Source: Thermoplasmata archaeon (GTDB taxonomy: Archaea; Thermoplasmatota; Thermoplasmata; Thermoplasmatales; Thermoplasmataceae). From it: a DNA stretch of 26,872 bases. Shown here piece after piece: positions 24,705 to 26,872 of this stretch. Where the stretch lies: NCBI GenBank assembly GCA_021792045.1, contig JAJYVJ010000009.1, positions 1 to 26,872 on the forward strand, given 5' to 3'. The notes beneath the pieces are model-generated. The model ran no database searches. It worked only from the letters and a program-made list of their open reading frames with translations, and was not told the origin of the DNA. The number at the start of each line of letters is the position of its first letter. Position 1 is the first letter of the stretch. Both the position numbers and the translations under genes were made by a program.

Positions 24705-24953
24705 ATGCAGACCGTTGAAAAATTAATAACCTCCTTCTTAATAATATCTATAGTAATCGGAATTATTGCATATTTCATTCTAGGATTTCTTTTTTCTTTG
24801 CATTTTATTGGTGTCCCTGGGGTTCCTGCAAGCCAAGAGGCACAACCCATCATTGCAACTGGAATCGCCGCCATGGCCTTTACAATATTATTCATGATGT
24901 ATCCAGTTGTAAAATTTGGAGTAAAGAATGATGAAGGTGATGATTTCAGATGA
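24705..24953 (+). CDS. Small two-helix membrane protein of the oxidase operon
   Basis: An 82-residue hydrophobic protein with two predicted membrane helices, about 8-33 and 48-70, joined by a Pro/Gly-rich loop (GVPGVPASQEAQP), and an acidic tail. It has no known motif that I recognise. Its stop overlaps the ATG of the subunit II gene (ATGA), so it is translationally coupled to the oxidase and is probably a small subunit. In the Thermus ba3 oxidase operon a small helix protein (CbaD, subunit IIa) occupies the same place before subunit II; that protein has only one helix, so equivalence is a guess. Promoter spacing supports the ATG at 24705. Confidence 0.75.
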   Translation: MQTVEKLITSFLIISIVIGIIAYFILGFLFSLHFIGVPGVPASQEAQPIIATGIAAMAFTILFMMYPVVKFGVKNDEGDDFR

Positions 24954-25399
24954 ATTCCAAAACAAGAACTGAGCTGCTTTACGTTATTGTTGTGTTGGTA
25001 GTACTAATGGCAGCAGCAGGTCTTAACATCGTATATGTCCTAGGGCACGAGTCTAACATAGCTACGGCTAAGGATCCATCTACGGTTCCAGCTGGCTCCA
25101 CAGTTATTAACGTTACAGGATATCAGTGGGCTTGGGAATTCACATATCCAAATGGAACCAGCAGCACTGACGTCTTATGGGTCCATGTTAATACTGAATA
25201 CACATTTCGGGTGATCAGCAAAGATGTGATACATGACCTGCTGATCCCAGCTTTAGGTTTGCAGGTGTATGCGGTACCTGGGCATCCGAATCAGGTAAGC
25301 TTCTCTGTTAATAAAGTAGGTAGTTACATATTCGAATGTGTAGAATATTGCGGTGAAGATCATTATCTTATGCGTGGAACAATGGAGGTCTTGAGTTAG
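24950..25399 (+). CDS. coxB: Heme-copper oxidase subunit II with CuA site
   Basis: A 149-residue subunit accepting electrons for the terminal oxidase. One membrane helix (about 10-32) anchors a cupredoxin domain facing the outside. The CuA ligands are complete: H95, C130, E132 (backbone), C134, H138 and M141 in the ECVEYCGEDHYLM block. GYQWAWEFTYPNG (57-69) supplies the conserved aromatic electron-entry region. A single helix and short length resemble ba3-type subunit II more than the two-helix aa3 form. A CuA site implies a one-electron protein donor rather than quinol; in acidophilic archaea a blue copper protein such as sulfocyanin is a candidate, but none is in the window. It overlaps its upstream neighbour by 4 bases and is one base before coxA. 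Confidence 0.93.
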   Translation: MNSKTRTELLYVIVVLVVLMAAAGLNIVYVLGHESNIATAKDPSTVPAGSTVINVTGYQWAWEFTYPNGTSSTDVLWVHVNTEYTFRVISKDVIHDLLIPALGLQVYAVPGHPNQVSFSVNKVGSYIFECVEYCGEDHYLMRGTMEVLS

Positions 25400-25400
25400 G

Positions 25401-26872
25401 ATGTCAACAGAGTCTCTTCTAATAATCTCTGGCGTTGTTCTTTCAGTTGTTGCAATATTGGTCTTTCTCATCTATTATCTTGTTGCAACTAAGGGAAGTG
25501 TGGTTGCCGAGGTTGCAGAAAAGAGTGGCTACCAGGATAAAGATGTGTATATAAGGGACCAGACATGGGGAAAACCGCGGTATCTTAGTTGGTCAGTATT
25601 ATCCGCAAATGACGCAAAAAGTGTTGGGCTGCGTTATATTTTCACATCTTTGTTGTTCCTCTTTCTTGCCGGTGCAATCGGTGTTTTTATGAGGATCAGT
25701 TTGGTCGATCCAAATCCCACCATAATCACCCCCATTGTTTACAATGTCTTATTAACGCAACATGCCGTTTTAATGATTTACATGTTTGCCCTTGGTTCTG
25801 CAGTAGGGCTGGCGTATTATCTTCTGCCTACTGAGCTACGCTTGAAGAGAGACGATCTTGGAAGGTATTCTTCCTTTGCATACTGGGTATGGCTTCTTGG
25901 GGGTGTTTTGTTCTTCATATCTCAGTCCAGTATGAGGTGGTACATGTATCCGCCGCTCTCGCTTCAGATGCAGACTTATGGTGCGGGGGTGTATAATTCG
26001 GTCGGTATCTTTGCCGTGGAACTTATCTTTGTCGGCGTATTAATGGCATCTATCATTGTACTGAGGATTATACTCATTGACAGATCTGATGATATCCCGC
26101 TCAGCAAGATGCCCATATTTGCTTGGGCCATGGTTTTCACCGCAATAATGTTGATAAGCTCCGCCCTGCCCTTGATGGCTGGAGTAGCCATGCTGTTCTA
26201 TGATGTTTTTAACCCGATATTCTTTTTAAAGGATCCATTGACATTTGCTGTTATATTTTGGTTCTGGGGACATCCTGTAGTTTATCTCGCAGTGCTTCCT
26301 GCGTTTGGTCTGATGTATGATGTAATAACTAGGTTCACAAAAAGGCCCATGTACAGCTATTCCTCTGGTGTTTTTTCTCTTGGTCTTCTGATGATATTGA
26401 GTGAACTTGTTTGGGGGCACCATCTCCTGAATTCTGGTCTCGGCGTAGATTGGGTCCTATTTTTCACTACTTCTTCATTTTTTGTCGCGATTCCGTCTGC
26501 CATAACTGTATTCAATATGATCGCAACTTTATGGACTGCCAAGAAAATACGAATAACAACGCCCATGTTATTCGTCCTTAACGCTATTTTGGATTTTACG
26601 CTTGGTGGGGTTGCAGGAGTAATGCTGGCAAACCAGTCTATTAATGAAATTGCCCATGGGACATATTTCGTTACAGGGCACTTTCACTTTATATTTGTAG
26701 GTGTAACTCTTGGAGTTTTCATGGCTATATTCTATCTCCTCTATCCAACGTTCTCTCACGGTAGGACTTACGATACACGCTTGGCCAGATGGCATTTCTA
26801 TTTTACAGCCGTTGGGTCTTTTCTTATGTCTGTTTCATGGGAAGTTGGAGGTTTTATAGGTATGCCGAGAGC
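25401..26872 (+). CDS. coxA: Heme-copper oxidase subunit I, B-type-like, partial at window end
   Basis: The first 490 residues of the catalytic subunit; the gene runs off the right edge. Heme and copper ligands are present: H121 (low-spin heme), H291 with Y295 for CuB and the His-Tyr crosslink (GHPVVY), H340 and H341 (WGHHLL, CuB), H427 (high-spin heme) and H429 (GHFHF). The A-type glutamate is absent: HPVVY replaces HPEVY. The K-channel lysine is replaced by T369 in PSAITVFN. Both changes are seen in B-type ba3 enzymes. The N-terminus is longer than usual: an extra membrane helix (about 7-28) and a polar segment precede the standard first helix, which begins near 76. The start is ATG at 25401, one base after coxB, with GGAGG at 25384-25388. 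Confidence 0.93.
   Translation, partial: MSTESLLIISGVVLSVVAILVFLIYYLVATKGSVVAEVAEKSGYQDKDVYIRDQTWGKPRYLSWSVLSANDAKSVGLRYIFTSLLFLFLAGAIGVFMRISLVDPNPTIITPIVYNVLLTQHAVLMIYMFALGSAVGLAYYLLPTELRLKRDDLGRYSSFAYWVWLLGGVLFFISQSSMRWYMYPPLSLQMQTYGAGVYNSVGIFAVELIFVGVLMASIIVLRIILIDRSDDIPLSKMPIFAWAMVFTAIMLISSALPLMAGVAMLFYDVFNPIFFLKDPLTFAVIFWFWGHPVVYLAVLPAFGLMYDVITRFTKRPMYSYSSGVFSLGLLMILSELVWGHHLLNSGLGVDWVLFFTTSSFFVAIPSAITVFNMIATLWTAKKIRITTPMLFVLNAILDFTLGGVAGVMLANQSINEIAHGTYFVTGHFHFIFVGVTLGVFMAIFYLLYPTFSHGRTYDTRLARWHFYFTAVGSFLMSVSWEVGGFIGMPR

Noticed and set aside
1..26872. CRISPR arrays, insertion sequences or integrase-type mobile elements
   Set aside because: No regularly spaced repeats, transposase motifs or terminal inverted repeats were found on either strand by reading.

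Overview
The window is AT-rich archaeal DNA, most likely from a member of the Thermoplasmatales (relatives of Thermoplasma, Ferroplasma and Cuniculiplasma). The call rests on gene content: a membrane-anchored archaeal LonB protease, the KEOPS subunit Cgi121, diphthine synthase, a DUF2070 membrane protein, an archaeal-type succinate dehydrogenase and a CuA heme-copper oxidase. Transcription signals agree: about a dozen operon-first genes have an A/T-rich TATA element centred roughly 25-28 bases upstream of the start codon, so the messages look leaderless, and TTG or GTG starts are common. The genus cannot be fixed from this window alone.

Layout. 1-5464 (+): DUF2070 membrane protein, LonB, Cgi121 and a PfkB-family kinase. 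5581-7570 (+): enolase and diphthine synthase as a tight pair. 7558-8722 (-): a small heat shock protein followed by a winged-helix regulator, with a perfect 9-bp inverted repeat in the promoter. 9144-12373 (+): sdhABCD. 12414-12926 (-): a dCMP deaminase. 13207-15909 (+): a membrane GT2 glycosyltransferase, a gamma-carbonic-anhydrase-like protein and an orphan D12-class DNA adenine methyltransferase. 15910-16218: non-coding. 16219-17109 (+): purC. 17128-17517 (-): an unrecognised small protein. 17701-18348 (+): a stand-alone DEDDy exonuclease related to the proofreading domain of family-B polymerases.

18426-24476 is a molybdenum/formate module: moaA and moaD (+) converge on fdhD, a DUF1641 gene and a large NuoG-like formate dehydrogenase (-), and moaE (+) diverges from the dehydrogenase promoter. 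Together they supply pterin-precursor cyclisation, dithiolene sulfur, sulfuration of the finished cofactor and the enzyme that uses it. 24705-26872 (+, running off the window) is a respiratory oxidase operon: a two-helix small protein, CuA subunit II and subunit I. Gene order and key residues resemble the B-type ba3 operon cbaDBA.

Most genes are conserved core functions. The parts that most repay a second look are the sHSP-regulator operon with its palindromic operator, the B-type-like oxidase with its unusual N-terminus and small subunit, the formate module with its own promoter repeat, the stand-alone exonuclease, and a possible leader ORF before the dCMP deaminase.
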